NCBI GenBank assembly: GCA_031423495.1
Contig: JANPFP010000188.1
Coordinates: 1-64,000, forward strand
Direction: 5' to 3'
Length of the DNA: 64,000 bases
Source of the DNA: JACPYM01 sp031423495
Lineage (GTDB): Bacteria; Acidobacteriota; Blastocatellia; RBC074
Shown here: positions 34,806 to 44,265 of the stretch, one piece after another
Layout of the letters: each line of letters starts with the position of its first letter
How positions within the stretch are numbered: position 1 is the stretch's first letter
Translations under genes and position numbers: made by a program
Notes under the pieces: generated by a model
The model's database searches: none
What the model saw: only the letters and a program-made list of their open reading frames with translations
Told to the model about the DNA's origin: nothing

Positions 34806-35584
34806 AAAGCCTACTTTGGATTTTGCTCTTCGCGGCGGGTTGGCTCGTTCAACCGGCTGCGGCGCAAGACCCGTTCAAGGTCGCGCCGCAAGCCTATAAG
34901 CTGGAATTTGAAAACGAATGGGTGATGGTGACGCGGGTGCATTACGGCCCGCTCGAAAAGATTCCAGAACACTTTCACACCGAGCGCGCTTCGGCTTATG
35001 TCTATCTCAACGATGGCGGGCCGATTATTTTCAAGCACGTCAACTTGCCTTACGCGAACGTTACGCGGCAGGCGACGAAGGCGGGCAGCTTTCGGCTTTA
35101 CATGGGTTTGAAAGAAGTCCACGCGGTCGAGAACCCTACGGAAACGCCGAGCGATTTTTTGCGGGTGGAGTTCAAGACGGAAGTGGTGAATGCAGGTTCG
35201 TTGAAGGGAAAGTTTTTCCGTGAAGCCGTGCCGCCGGGCGAGAGCTTGAGCAAAGTCCAGTTTGAAAACGAGCAGGTGCGGGTTACGCGACTGGTGATGG
35301 CTGCGCGCGGTAAGTTGGACTTGGCAACGGAGGCGAGTGCGCCTGCGTTGTTGGTGGCATTGACGCCTGCGCGGGTGCAGGCGCGCGGGACGAAAGGCAA
35401 AGCCGTGCGGCTTGAGTTGGCGTTGGGCAAGACGCATTGGCTGAACATAAATCAATCACAACAATTGGCCCAACAATGGACGAACAGCAGCGACACGGCG
35501 GCGGAGTTTCTGCGGTTCGATTTTAAGACCAAACCAGTTGCGGCTGCGGCTGCGACAGCGCACGAACACAAACACGATGACTGA
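34802..35584 (+). CDS. Secreted two-repeat cupin-like protein in the arsenic operon
   Basis: A 260-residue protein with a signal peptide (residues 1-21, ending QPAAAQ). It has two similar beta-rich repeats, each beginning with a KVQFENEQVRVTRLV-like strand (residues ~34-50 and ~155-170), as in double cupins; the first repeat has IPEHFHTERASAYVYL with possible metal-binding His residues. The C-terminus is His-rich (HEHKHDD). Its ATG overlaps the arsI stop (ATGA) and its stop overlaps the arsC start, so it is translationally coupled into the ars operon. I do not know a described arsenic function for this type. Confidence 0.75.
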   Translation: MKSLLWILLFAAGWLVQPAAAQDPFKVAPQAYKLEFENEWVMVTRVHYGPLEKIPEHFHTERASAYVYLNDGGPIIFKHVNLPYANVTRQATKAGSFRLYMGLKEVHAVENPTETPSDFLRVEFKTEVVNAGSLKGKFFREAVPPGESLSKVQFENEQVRVTRLVMAARGKLDLATEASAPALLVALTPARVQARGTKGKAVRLELALGKTHWLNINQSQQLAQQWTNSSDTAAEFLRFDFKTKPVAAAAATAHEHKHDD

Positions 35585-36023
35585 ACTAAAACCGATTCGC
35601 GTATTGATTCTTTGCACGGGCAATTCCGCGCGTAGCCAGATGGCTGAAGGCTTATTGCGGCACATAGGTAGCCAAGCAGAAAAAGGGCGGTTTGAAGTTC
35701 ACAGTGCAGGCACGCGCGCCAGTTTCGTGCGGCCTGAAGCTATTCAAGCGATGGCCGAGTTAGGGATTGACCTGAGCGGCCATCGCTCGAAATGTGTGGA
35801 CGAATTCAGCGGGCAGGAATTCGATTACGTCATCACGGTGTGCGATCACGCGAATGAAGTTTGTCCGGTATTTGCCGGTCGCACACAACGCATTCATCAA
35901 AGTTTTGAAGACCCGCCCGCGCCCGGTGTCGGTACTGACGAAGAGCGGCTGGCGGTCTTTCGGCGCGTCGGCGATGCGTTGCGAGTGTGGTTGCAAGAGT
36001 TCGTGGCGCGTGTCGCAGCGTGA
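35577..36023 (+). CDS. arsC: Arsenate reductase, LMW protein phosphatase type
   Basis: A 148-residue thioredoxin-coupled type arsenate reductase. The P-loop CTGNSARS starts at C13, and C89 and C96 (ITVCDHANEVCPVF) complete the cysteine triad with the same seven-residue spacing as Staphylococcus ArsC. DPPAP near the C-terminus supplies the conserved Asp. It reduces As(V) to As(III). No efflux pump (arsB or acr3) is in this operon, so export must be encoded elsewhere or As(III) is handled differently. ATG overlaps the preceding stop. Confidence 0.93.
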   Translation: MTELKPIRVLILCTGNSARSQMAEGLLRHIGSQAEKGRFEVHSAGTRASFVRPEAIQAMAELGIDLSGHRSKCVDEFSGQEFDYVITVCDHANEVCPVFAGRTQRIHQSFEDPPAPGVGTDEERLAVFRRVGDALRVWLQEFVARVAA

Positions 36024-36334
36024 AAGGATTTGTCAGTATTTGCCCTACAGCGCCAGCCTTTTTTGCTTCCTCCTTGTCAAAAAGATTGACTCACTTATCT
36101 CAGTTGGCGTAACTTGCGCGCCGTTTCCCCGGACTCTCAGTTACCTCTTATCCACATTTCGTGAGTCCGCTTCGCAATTGCATTCCCATCGCAACAAGGT
36201 GTCGGCTGAAGCATCCCTGCTTCGTCTGCCATAGGCGAACGTTCATCTGCACTATCAAGTTTATGGATGGCCTGTTTGTCAGGCCTAAGGTTTTAGATAG
36301 TCGGCTGTCTCAAGCTGACTGGGAGAGTTTTGTT
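36024..36334 (+). other. Intergenic leader before the giant secreted protein
   Basis: About 310 bases. Two small hairpins are visible: GGCCTG (36269-36274) with CAGGCC (36280-36285), and an AGTCGGCT/AGCTGACT pair directly before the ribosome site. An in-frame reading extends upstream but has no start signal and an un-protein-like composition. I recognise no known riboswitch. Confidence 0.4.
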
Positions 36335-39300
36335 ATGCGGTTGAAACTCAGTCTTGGATATTTGCTAAGCGTAATCGTAATTGCTGCCGGGTTTATGACA
36401 GCCGATGTTTGGAACACCCGCGCGGCGCAAAAGCCGCAAGCGAATAAGCCCGTGCCAGGGCCTAAAAAACGACCGGGCGGGGGGAAAGAAAAGAAGGGGA
36501 AAACGCCGCGCTCTTTCGACAATCCGGGCGAAGCGGCTGAATTTTATCGCCGCAAGCGTGTGCCTGAACCGAACGGTCAGGTTCCCGTCGAACGTTATTT
36601 CGAGGCGCAACAAAAGATGCGCGCGATGCCGCGTTACGCGACCGCGACGAGCCAGGTTTTGCCGCCGCGCAACGCGAGTACGGCGGCGGACGAACGTCTG
36701 GGTACGTGGGTTCCGCTGGGACCGGGCAATATCGGCGGACGCACGCGCGCGTTCATCGTTCATCCCACGAACCCGAATGTGATGTATGCCGCCGGAGTGG
36801 CGGGTGGTGTGTGGAAGTCTACGAATGGCGGCGGCACGTGGGTACCGTTGACCGATTTGATTGCCAATCTGTCGGTGGCTTCGCTGGCGATGGATCCTAA
36901 AAATCCTGAAATCCTTTATGCGGGAACCGGCGAAGGCTTTGGCAATTTCGACAGCAATCGCGGCGCGGGCATTTTTAAGACGACGGATGGCGGAGCGAAT
37001 TGGACGCGACTGTCGGCGAGTGTGACGGCGGATTTTTATTATGTGAACGATCTGGTCATCAGCCCGAATGACAGCCAGCGTATTTATGCGGCGACGCGCA
37101 CAGGCGTGTGGCGTTCGCTGGATGCGGGCGCGACGTGGACGAAGGTTTTCACGGCGCTGGAACGCTACGGTTGTCTGGATATGGTGATTCGCACCGACCG
37201 GCAAACCGATTACCTTTTTGTCTCAGCAGGCAGCTTCACGCAGGCTAGCATTTATCGCAACGTACAAGCCGAAAGTAGCAACGACTGGACAGAGGTGCTA
37301 ACCGAAGTAGAGATGGGGCGCACTTCGCTGGCGCTCGCTCCTTCCAATCAAAACATCATTTACGCCGCTTCGGCCAGCATCAATCTCGACCGCTGGAACG
37401 CTTTGCATGCGGTTTTTCGCTCAAATAATAGCGGCGACCCTGGCACCTGGATCGCACCGCGCCGTCACGACGGTATTGCAGATTTGAATACGGCGTTGTT
37501 CACGAATGCCTACATTCTTTTCAGCCAGCGGTGTCGCAACTATGAAGGTGAATCTTATAGCCAGGGCTGGTATGACAACGTAATTGCGGTTGATCCGGTA
37601 GACCCCGAGCGCGTTTGGGTGGGCGGCATTGATCTGTTCCGTTCAGACGACGGCGGCGTGAACTGGGGCTTGGCCTCTTATTGGTGGCAGCCTGAGAATA
37701 ATGAAAAATTTGCGCACGCCGATCACCACGTGATTGCTTTCCATCCGCAATACAACGGTACGACCAACCAGACGATGTTCGTCGCCAATGATGGCGGAGT
37801 TCAACGCACCGAGGTCGCGCGCGCGGCCACCGCGAAAGGCGACCGGGCGGCCTGCGACCCTGCCCTCAGTCAGGTGAAGTGGAAGTCGTTGAATAACAAC
37901 TATGGCGTCACGCAGTTTTATCACGGCACGGTTTATCCGAATGGCACGAGTTATCTGGGCGGCACGCAAGACAACGGTACGCAGTTCGGCGCGGATGCGC
38001 TGGGTGTGAATGGGTGGTACGACATTTATGGCGGCGATGGCGGCTATGTCGCAGTAGACCCGAATAATACCAATACTGTTTACGGCGAATATATTTACCT
38101 GTCGCTCTTCAAAACCAGCAATAACGGTTCGCTCTGGCGCACTGCCACGACGGGCATTACCGAGGGCTCCGACAATTTTCTTTTCATTGCGCCTTTCACG
38201 ATGGATCCGGCGGTGGCGCGTCGTTTGTGGATCGGCGGACGTACGCTGTGGCGCACCAAAGACAAAGCGGAATTTTGGACGGCGGCGAGTACGCAATTGG
38301 TGAGCAGCGTGAGCGCTATCGGCGTCTCGCCGAAGGACGGCAATCGCGTATTGGCTGGCGTCGAAAGCGGTCAGATTTATCGCAGCAATCAGGCGCTGAC
38401 GACGGATGCCGCGACGACTTGGCAAAGCGTGCGTCCGCGCTTCGGCTATGTCTCGTGGCTGACGTGGGATCCGGTAGACCCCAATGTCGCTTATGCCACT
38501 TACTCGTCGTTCAATGGGTCAGCGACTGACAAGCACGTTTATAAATCCACCGACGCAGGCTTAACCTGGACGGGGATTGACGGCACGGGCACGAGCGGCA
38601 TTCCTGATATTCCGGTGCATTGCCTGTTGGTAGACCCGCGCAAAACGAATGTGCTGTATGTCGGCACCGATCTGGGCGTATTCGTCTCAACCGACGGTGG
38701 GGCCAACTGGCTGGTAGAAAATACCGGTTTTGCCAACGTCGTGACGGAATCTTTGTCGTTTAATTCAAGCAATGGGTTGTCGCATCTTTACGCTTTCACG
38801 CACGGACGGGGCGCTTACAAGGTGAGGTTGTCAGGCAAGTCGGCCCCCGAAATCGTGTTTACAGTGACGCCCTCGACGACGCCGCTCGTGACGAATGCGG
38901 TAACGGTGACTGCCACGGTTCGCGCCACCGGAACCCGGCCCACCGGTAAGGTAACGTTCCGCGACAATTTTAGTGACACGACAGTGCGCGTGCTGGATAC
39001 CGTTGACCTCGACGCCAACGGGCAGGCGCGCATAACGCTCCCCGCCAATTCCTTGTCGGTGGGTTGGCATTACATTTCTTTAGATTATTCGGGCGATGCG
39101 ATTTACAACGCGGTGCGTTCGAATGAACTGGAACTCAACGTGCTTTCGAACGTCGTGGATTTGACGATACGCAAGTCGGTCAACGCGGTGATGGGCAATG
39201 GCGCAACGAGTATCTATACGTTGGCCGTGCGCAATGTGGGCAATTCTCCCAGCACCGGGCCGATCTCCGTTGTTGACACCTTGCCCATCGGATTGACCTT

Positions 39301-42300
39301 TCTCTCGCACACGGGCGCGAACTGGTCATGCGGCGCGCAAGGCCAGATCGTTACCTGCACTTTTAGCGGAACCTTGAATGGCAATACCGAAAGCGCGGTG
39401 CAACTGTCGGTGCGCGTAGGCCCGGAAGCCGTGCCTAAGGTGACGAATACCGCTACGTGCAGCACCGCTGGCGAAGTCAATCTAGCCAATAACTCGGTGT
39501 CGCTGACCTCAGAAGTGAAACCCGGTTTGCCAATAGATTTGTCTATCGGTAAATCGCATATCGGTACGTTTGTGCGCGGTGCGAACGGCGTTTACACCAT
39601 CACAGTGAGAAACGCAGGGCCAGTGCCGACCAACACCACCTTCACCGTCGAAGATATTTTGCCGGTCGGATACAGCTTTGTTTCAGCCACTGGAACCGGG
39701 TGGAATTGCATTGCCAGCGGACAACTGGTGACTTGCACGAATACGGGAGTGTTGAACTCTGCGACAAACTCGACCATTACCCTGACAGTGGCGGTGGGCG
39801 CGAGCGCGGCAGAAAGCTCGATCAATCGCGTCTGTGTGATTCATCCGGGCGACATCAATGCCAGCAACAATTGCGCGAACGATACCACTGTGGCGCGGAC
39901 AGGCGTTGATCTGGAAATGCGCAAAGGCCATGCCGGAGATTTCGGACAAGGCGGCACCGGCGTTTATTCGTTATCGGTGAAAAACTTAAGCGTAATTCCC
40001 GGTACGGGGACGGTCACCGTGACCGATACCTTGCCGACGGGCTTGACCTATGCGAGTTACGCGGGCATCGGCTGGACGTGCAGTGCGAACGGGCAAACCG
40101 TTACTTGTACGAATCCGAATGCGATTGCGCCGCTGGCCGTCAGCGTTATTTTTCTCACCGTCAACGTCGCTGCCAACGCGCCTGCGCAAGTGACCAATAC
40201 GGCGACCTGTTCCAATGCGAACGAGGTTTATACGCCCAACAATACGAGCAGTGACATCACTAAAATCGTTCCGCGTACTGATTTGGCGGTGGCGATTGCG
40301 GCGGCTGACAACCCGGCGGTGTCAGGGGCACCGCTGACTTACACCGCGACAGTGCGTAACGGCACGGCAACGGTCGCCAACGCCGTGGACATCACTGTCA
40401 CGTTGCCGACCGGCGTGTCACCGCAAGCTGTGAATCCGCCTGCGGGTTGGACGGTCAGCCTGTCTGGCAATTCCGTTAAATTCAGTCGTACGGCGATGGC
40501 AGGCAATGAAATCGGTATCCTGCCGATTCAGACCACGACTAATCCGGGCATTGTCGAAGGCGCTTCGCTGACGACTTCGGTGCGCTTGGTTTCTACTACT
40601 TCCGACATTATTACGAACAATAACAGTGCCAGCACGGTGACACGGTTTATCACGCGGGCCGATTTGTCGGCAGCCTTGCGCGTGGATGGGCGCAACCCCG
40701 CGCTCGAAGCCGATTTGTTGACCTATACGTTGACGACGGCCAACGCCGGGCCGAGCGTGGCGTTGGCAGTTGTCGCCGCTTCTAAACTCTCGTCCGGTCT
40801 GGTTATCACTGAATGCACACCGTTGGTGAGCGGCACTTGTACGCCCACCGTTGACGGCGTGAACGTGACGTATCCGAGTTTGAACGCGGCGGCGACTGCT
40901 ACCGTACGCATTGTCGCCAAAGTCGTAGGCGCGCAAGTGCAAGGCGCAACGCTGACGCATAACGTGAACGTCTCGACCACGACGACCGATCAAAACCTGA
41001 CGAACAATATCGCGAGCGTTTCGGTGGCGGCGGCTCCCGCGCAAATGCAACTCACGATAGATGGCGGCAAGACGCAATTCGACTTTGCGGCGATGGCTGC
41101 CATGCGCGAACTGGTGACGACCTTGCCCTCACAGCTTTTCTCGGTGAAAAACCTGGGCGTAGCGCCGCTTGATCTCAACCTGATCTTGCGCCGCACCGGC
41201 ACTGAAGTGATGAGCGGCAAGATCGGCAACGCTGATGACAGCGCGACCTTCCCGCTTTATGTGCTGCCTGAGGCAACGGGCAACGAAACACTGGTGACGG
41301 CTCCGGTTAAGGTGAATGGCGGCGTCACGCGGCGCTTTCGTTTGGCTTATCAACCGCTGCTGCCTCTCGCGGTGAATCGCATCACGAACCTGGCAGCGGC
41401 TGAAGTGATTCCAGAAAATCTGACTTCCGGCCTGACGATTACGCCTAGCGTAGGAACCGCGCAAACGATTCCGATCACGGCGCGTACGCTCACGACGGTG
41501 CAATTCGTTCACCCGACGACGCCGCGCCAGTTGGCGCTGCCGACGATCACGAAAAACGGACAAAACGAACACGTCGTCACCTTTTCGGCGCACGACACCA
41601 ACGGCGACGTAACGTCGGTCAGCTATCAATTTCTGGATAAATCAAATGTGGCGGTCGGTGCGCCGACGAGTTATCCGCTGGCGGCTGAACTCACCACGAT
41701 GGGCGTGTTGAACGGGCAGAGCTTCACCATCGTGAAACGCTTCCCGGACGCGAGCGCCCGTCCGACAGTCAATCGCGTACGCATCACGCTGACTGACCGC
41801 GCCGGTACGGTGACTATTTTGTCAGCGCCGTTGCCGCCGCCCGGTCTTGCGACCACAGTGTCAGCCGCGAATTACAAAGCCGAAAGCATCACAAACGGAG
41901 CTATTGTCGCGGTCTTTGGCACCGACCTCGCGCCTTCGACACTGGTGGCGACTACGGTTCCGCTGCCGACCACGTTGGTGGGCACGCGCGTGTTGGTGAC
42001 GGATGTCAACGGCGTTGAACGCCCCGCGCCGCTCTTTTTCGTTTCGCCGGGGCAGATCAATTACCAGATTCCCGCCGAGACGGCGCTGGGCGTGGCGAAA
42101 ATCACCATCCAAAGCGGCACGGGTTCCAGCTCAGAAGGTTTGGTCACCGTCGTCAAAGTCGGGCCTGCGATTTTCACGTCCGATGCTTCAGGCAAAGGCC
42201 TTGCGTCGGGCTTGATTTTGCGCGTGAAGAAAAGCGGTGCGCAAAGTTACGAAGCCATTGCGCGTTACGACACGACGACGGCGAAATTCGTCGCAGTCCC

Positions 42301-42601
42301 GATTGATTTCGGCACGGTGACCGGAGTGGATGCCGACAAGCTCTTCCTGGTTTTGTTCGGCACTGGCTGGCGCGCGAACACCGGCATCAGCACGCTGACG
42401 GCGCGCGTCGTCAATACCGGTACGGCGGCGAGCAATCCGGTGAGCCTGCCGATTCTTTATGCCGGCGCACAAGGCAGTTTGGTCGGCCTCGACCAACTCA
42501 ACCTGCAATTGCCGACGACGTTAAAAGGACGCGCCACGATTGATTTCCAGTTCACCACCGAAGGCAAAGCCGCCAACACGGTGATGGTTAACGTGAAATA
42601 G
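36335..42601 (+). CDS. Giant secreted BNR-propeller / DUF11 / TIGR03437-type protein
   Basis: A 2,088-residue exported protein; ATG 36335 has GGGAGAG at 36321-36327. A signal peptide (1-30) and a Lys/Pro-rich segment precede BNR/sortilin-like propeller repeats (~110-830: VWKSTNGGGTW, IFKTTDGGANW, VFVSTDGGANW), an Ig-like Big_3 domain (~840-925), five or six DUF11 repeats (~940-1570: VDTLPIGLTFLS, VEDILPVGYSFVS, VTDTLPTGLTYAS) and a C-terminal TIGR03437-type domain (~1835-2088: FGTDLAP, LFFVSPGQINYQIP, NLQLP), a hallmark of Acidobacteriota. Likely a surface or secreted adhesin-like protein; the partner is unknown. A strong hairpin terminator follows. Confidence 0.9.
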   Translation: MRLKLSLGYLLSVIVIAAGFMTADVWNTRAAQKPQANKPVPGPKKRPGGGKEKKGKTPRSFDNPGEAAEFYRRKRVPEPNGQVPVERYFEAQQKMRAMPRYATATSQVLPPRNASTAADERLGTWVPLGPGNIGGRTRAFIVHPTNPNVMYAAGVAGGVWKSTNGGGTWVPLTDLIANLSVASLAMDPKNPEILYAGTGEGFGNFDSNRGAGIFKTTDGGANWTRLSASVTADFYYVNDLVISPNDSQRIYAATRTGVWRSLDAGATWTKVFTALERYGCLDMVIRTDRQTDYLFVSAGSFTQASIYRNVQAESSNDWTEVLTEVEMGRTSLALAPSNQNIIYAASASINLDRWNALHAVFRSNNSGDPGTWIAPRRHDGIADLNTALFTNAYILFSQRCRNYEGESYSQGWYDNVIAVDPVDPERVWVGGIDLFRSDDGGVNWGLASYWWQPENNEKFAHADHHVIAFHPQYNGTTNQTMFVANDGGVQRTEVARAATAKGDRAACDPALSQVKWKSLNNNYGVTQFYHGTVYPNGTSYLGGTQDNGTQFGADALGVNGWYDIYGGDGGYVAVDPNNTNTVYGEYIYLSLFKTSNNGSLWRTATTGITEGSDNFLFIAPFTMDPAVARRLWIGGRTLWRTKDKAEFWTAASTQLVSSVSAIGVSPKDGNRVLAGVESGQIYRSNQALTTDAATTWQSVRPRFGYVSWLTWDPVDPNVAYATYSSFNGSATDKHVYKSTDAGLTWTGIDGTGTSGIPDIPVHCLLVDPRKTNVLYVGTDLGVFVSTDGGANWLVENTGFANVVTESLSFNSSNGLSHLYAFTHGRGAYKVRLSGKSAPEIVFTVTPSTTPLVTNAVTVTATVRATGTRPTGKVTFRDNFSDTTVRVLDTVDLDANGQARITLPANSLSVGWHYISLDYSGDAIYNAVRSNELELNVLSNVVDLTIRKSVNAVMGNGATSIYTLAVRNVGNSPSTGPISVVDTLPIGLTFLSHTGANWSCGAQGQIVTCTFSGTLNGNTESAVQLSVRVGPEAVPKVTNTATCSTAGEVNLANNSVSLTSEVKPGLPIDLSIGKSHIGTFVRGANGVYTITVRNAGPVPTNTTFTVEDILPVGYSFVSATGTGWNCIASGQLVTCTNTGVLNSATNSTITLTVAVGASAAESSINRVCVIHPGDINASNNCANDTTVARTGVDLEMRKGHAGDFGQGGTGVYSLSVKNLSVIPGTGTVTVTDTLPTGLTYASYAGIGWTCSANGQTVTCTNPNAIAPLAVSVIFLTVNVAANAPAQVTNTATCSNANEVYTPNNTSSDITKIVPRTDLAVAIAAADNPAVSGAPLTYTATVRNGTATVANAVDITVTLPTGVSPQAVNPPAGWTVSLSGNSVKFSRTAMAGNEIGILPIQTTTNPGIVEGASLTTSVRLVSTTSDIITNNNSASTVTRFITRADLSAALRVDGRNPALEADLLTYTLTTANAGPSVALAVVAASKLSSGLVITECTPLVSGTCTPTVDGVNVTYPSLNAAATATVRIVAKVVGAQVQGATLTHNVNVSTTTTDQNLTNNIASVSVAAAPAQMQLTIDGGKTQFDFAAMAAMRELVTTLPSQLFSVKNLGVAPLDLNLILRRTGTEVMSGKIGNADDSATFPLYVLPEATGNETLVTAPVKVNGGVTRRFRLAYQPLLPLAVNRITNLAAAEVIPENLTSGLTITPSVGTAQTIPITARTLTTVQFVHPTTPRQLALPTITKNGQNEHVVTFSAHDTNGDVTSVSYQFLDKSNVAVGAPTSYPLAAELTTMGVLNGQSFTIVKRFPDASARPTVNRVRITLTDRAGTVTILSAPLPPPGLATTVSAANYKAESITNGAIVAVFGTDLAPSTLVATTVPLPTTLVGTRVLVTDVNGVERPAPLFFVSPGQINYQIPAETALGVAKITIQSGTGSSSEGLVTVVKVGPAIFTSDASGKGLASGLILRVKKSGAQSYEAIARYDTTTAKFVAVPIDFGTVTGVDADKLFLVLFGTGWRANTGISTLTARVVNTGTAASNPVSLPILYAGAQGSLVGLDQLNLQLPTTLKGRATIDFQFTTEGKAANTVMVNVK

Positions 42602-42637
42602 TCGCCGGTCGCTTTTACGCACAAGTGAAAGGGCCAA

Positions 42638-42681
42638 CACAAAGGGGGAGCCGCTCACGCACGAGCGGCTTCCCCTTTGTG
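42638..42681 (+). terminator. Strong hairpin terminator
   Basis: Arms of 19 bases (42638-42656, 42663-42681) pair fully with one G-U, around a six-base loop, and end in CTTTGTG. It follows the giant gene by 37 bases. A/T-rich bases follow on the right. The 210 bases to the next gene hold nothing else I can recognise. Confidence 0.7.
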
Positions 42682-42894
42682 TTTAGAGTATCCGTTATCG
42701 TTCAGCGGGCTTACGCATATCGTGTCGCGCGTTTGCGTCGAAACTTCCTTATGGCGAAGAAAAGGGCTGAAATCCAAGTGAAACTACGTGTTTTCAGGGC
42801 GCTTTGGTTTGTGGCGCGCGCGTTGCTAATACTCCTGTCATCGAATCCAGACGTGGGGCTGGAAAGTTCAAGCAAAGGTTTTGTGGGAGGAAGT

Positions 42895-43401
<507 letters not shown>

Positions 43402-43434
43402 CTGCCATTGGTAGCTGAAAGAATTACTCACCGA

Positions 43435-43472
43435 ACGAAGCCCGCTGTGGAGTGCCCCGCAGCGGGCTTCGT
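43435..43472 (+). terminator. Intrinsic terminator
   Basis: Perfect 13-base arms (43435-43447, 43460-43472) with a 12-base loop, followed by CGTTTT. It follows the low-complexity secreted protein gene. Confidence 0.75.
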
Positions 43473-43476
43473 CGTT

Positions 43477-43507
43477 TTGGCTCTCAGTGTATTGCCCGTG
43501 CTATATT
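43477..43507 (+). promoter_or_regulatory. Possible promoter of the pyr operon
   Basis: TTGGCT (43477-43482) and TATATT (43502-43507) with 19-base spacing, 74 bases upstream of pyrR. The spacing is longer than ideal, so this is a weak call. Confidence 0.25.
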
Positions 43508-43580
43508 CTCGCCGCTTTCAAGCACTCGCATTTCTAACGCAGTTAAACCCACAACTTTTCTGTTTCGCGCAAAGGCTCTT

Positions 43581-44126
43581 ATGGACTTCAAAGAGAAATA
43601 TGTCCTGATGACGGCGGGCGACATGAACCGCGTGCTGACGCGGATGGCTTCGCAAGTCGTCGAGAACAACCCCGACTTATCCGATGTGTTGCTGGTCGGC
43701 ATCCGTCGTCGTGGCGTACCGCTCGCCGAACGCATTGCCGCCAAAATCAAAGAAGTAGACGGCGTAACTGTGGCGACGGGCGCGCTCGACATCACGCTCT
43801 ATCGTGACGATTTGAGTACGGTCGGCGACCGCCCCGTCGTCAACAAAACCGAGATTCCCGCCGACATCACCGCCCGAACGATCATTCTGGTGGACGATGT
43901 GCTTTATACCGGGCGCACCATCCGCGCCGCGCTCGACGAGCTGATTGATTTCGGACGTCCGCGCCGCGTGCAACTCGCCGTCCTCGTTGATCGCGGCTGG
44001 CGCGAGTTGCCGATTCAAGCTGATTACGTAGGCAAAACGGTGACGACGACCGCCGACGAAATCATCAAAGTGATGCTGCCCGAATACGACGAGACCGAAC
44101 AGGTCATCGTTGTTGAACATCCTTAA
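43581..44126 (+). CDS. pyrR: Bifunctional pyr operon regulator / uracil phosphoribosyltransferase
   Basis: A 181-residue PyrR protein: it binds pyr mRNA in response to UMP and also converts uracil plus PRPP to UMP. The PRPP-binding signature is TIILVDDVLYTGRTIRAAL; GIRRRGVPLAERI and YRDDLSTVG are family blocks; the basic patch for RNA binding is in the RPRRVQLAVLVDRGWRELP region. ATG 43581 has AAAGG at 43571-43575. It leads a pyrR-pyrB-orphan-pyrC operon. A long heptamer hairpin lies between it and pyrB. Confidence 0.94.
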   Translation: MDFKEKYVLMTAGDMNRVLTRMASQVVENNPDLSDVLLVGIRRRGVPLAERIAAKIKEVDGVTVATGALDITLYRDDLSTVGDRPVVNKTEIPADITARTIILVDDVLYTGRTIRAALDELIDFGRPRRVQLAVLVDRGWRELPIQADYVGKTVTTTADEIIKVMLPEYDETEQVIVVEHP

Positions 44127-44128
44127 AT

Positions 44129-44258
44129 AGTGCTGAGTGCTGAGTGCTGAGTGCTGAGTGACGTTTTGCTAAAAACGCCTGTTCAGCAAAGCATTGAGTA
44201 CTTGAGTTCTGACTGATTGAGTTTTTGACTCAGCACTCAGCACTCAGCACTCAGCACT
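44129..44258. repeat. Inverted heptamer arrays between pyrR and pyrB
   Basis: A 31-base array of GTGCTGA units (44129-44159) and its perfect reverse complement (44228-44258), with a 68-base spacer. The right arm ends eight bases before the pyrB start, so no separate ribosome site for pyrB is visible. In RNA this would form a very stable stem in the middle of the operon. Confidence 0.9.
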
Positions 44259-44265
44259 GATTTGC

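Noticed and set aside
36161..36334. N-terminal extension of the giant protein
   Set aside because: The extension has no ribosome site and would bury the signal peptide at residue 59; ATG 36335 has both a good site and a normal signal peptide.
36365..42112. Long open frames opposite the giant gene
   Set aside because: They are overlapping antisense frames with Arg/His-rich, un-protein-like composition, produced by the codon bias of the real gene.
42625..42894. N-terminal extension of the low-complexity secreted protein
   Set aside because: It would read through the terminator hairpin of the previous gene and hide the signal peptide.
44129..44258. Classical PyrR attenuator
   Set aside because: No antiterminator/anti-antiterminator/terminator set or PyrR-binding consensus loop is visible, and there is no U-tract after the stem; only heptamer arrays are seen.
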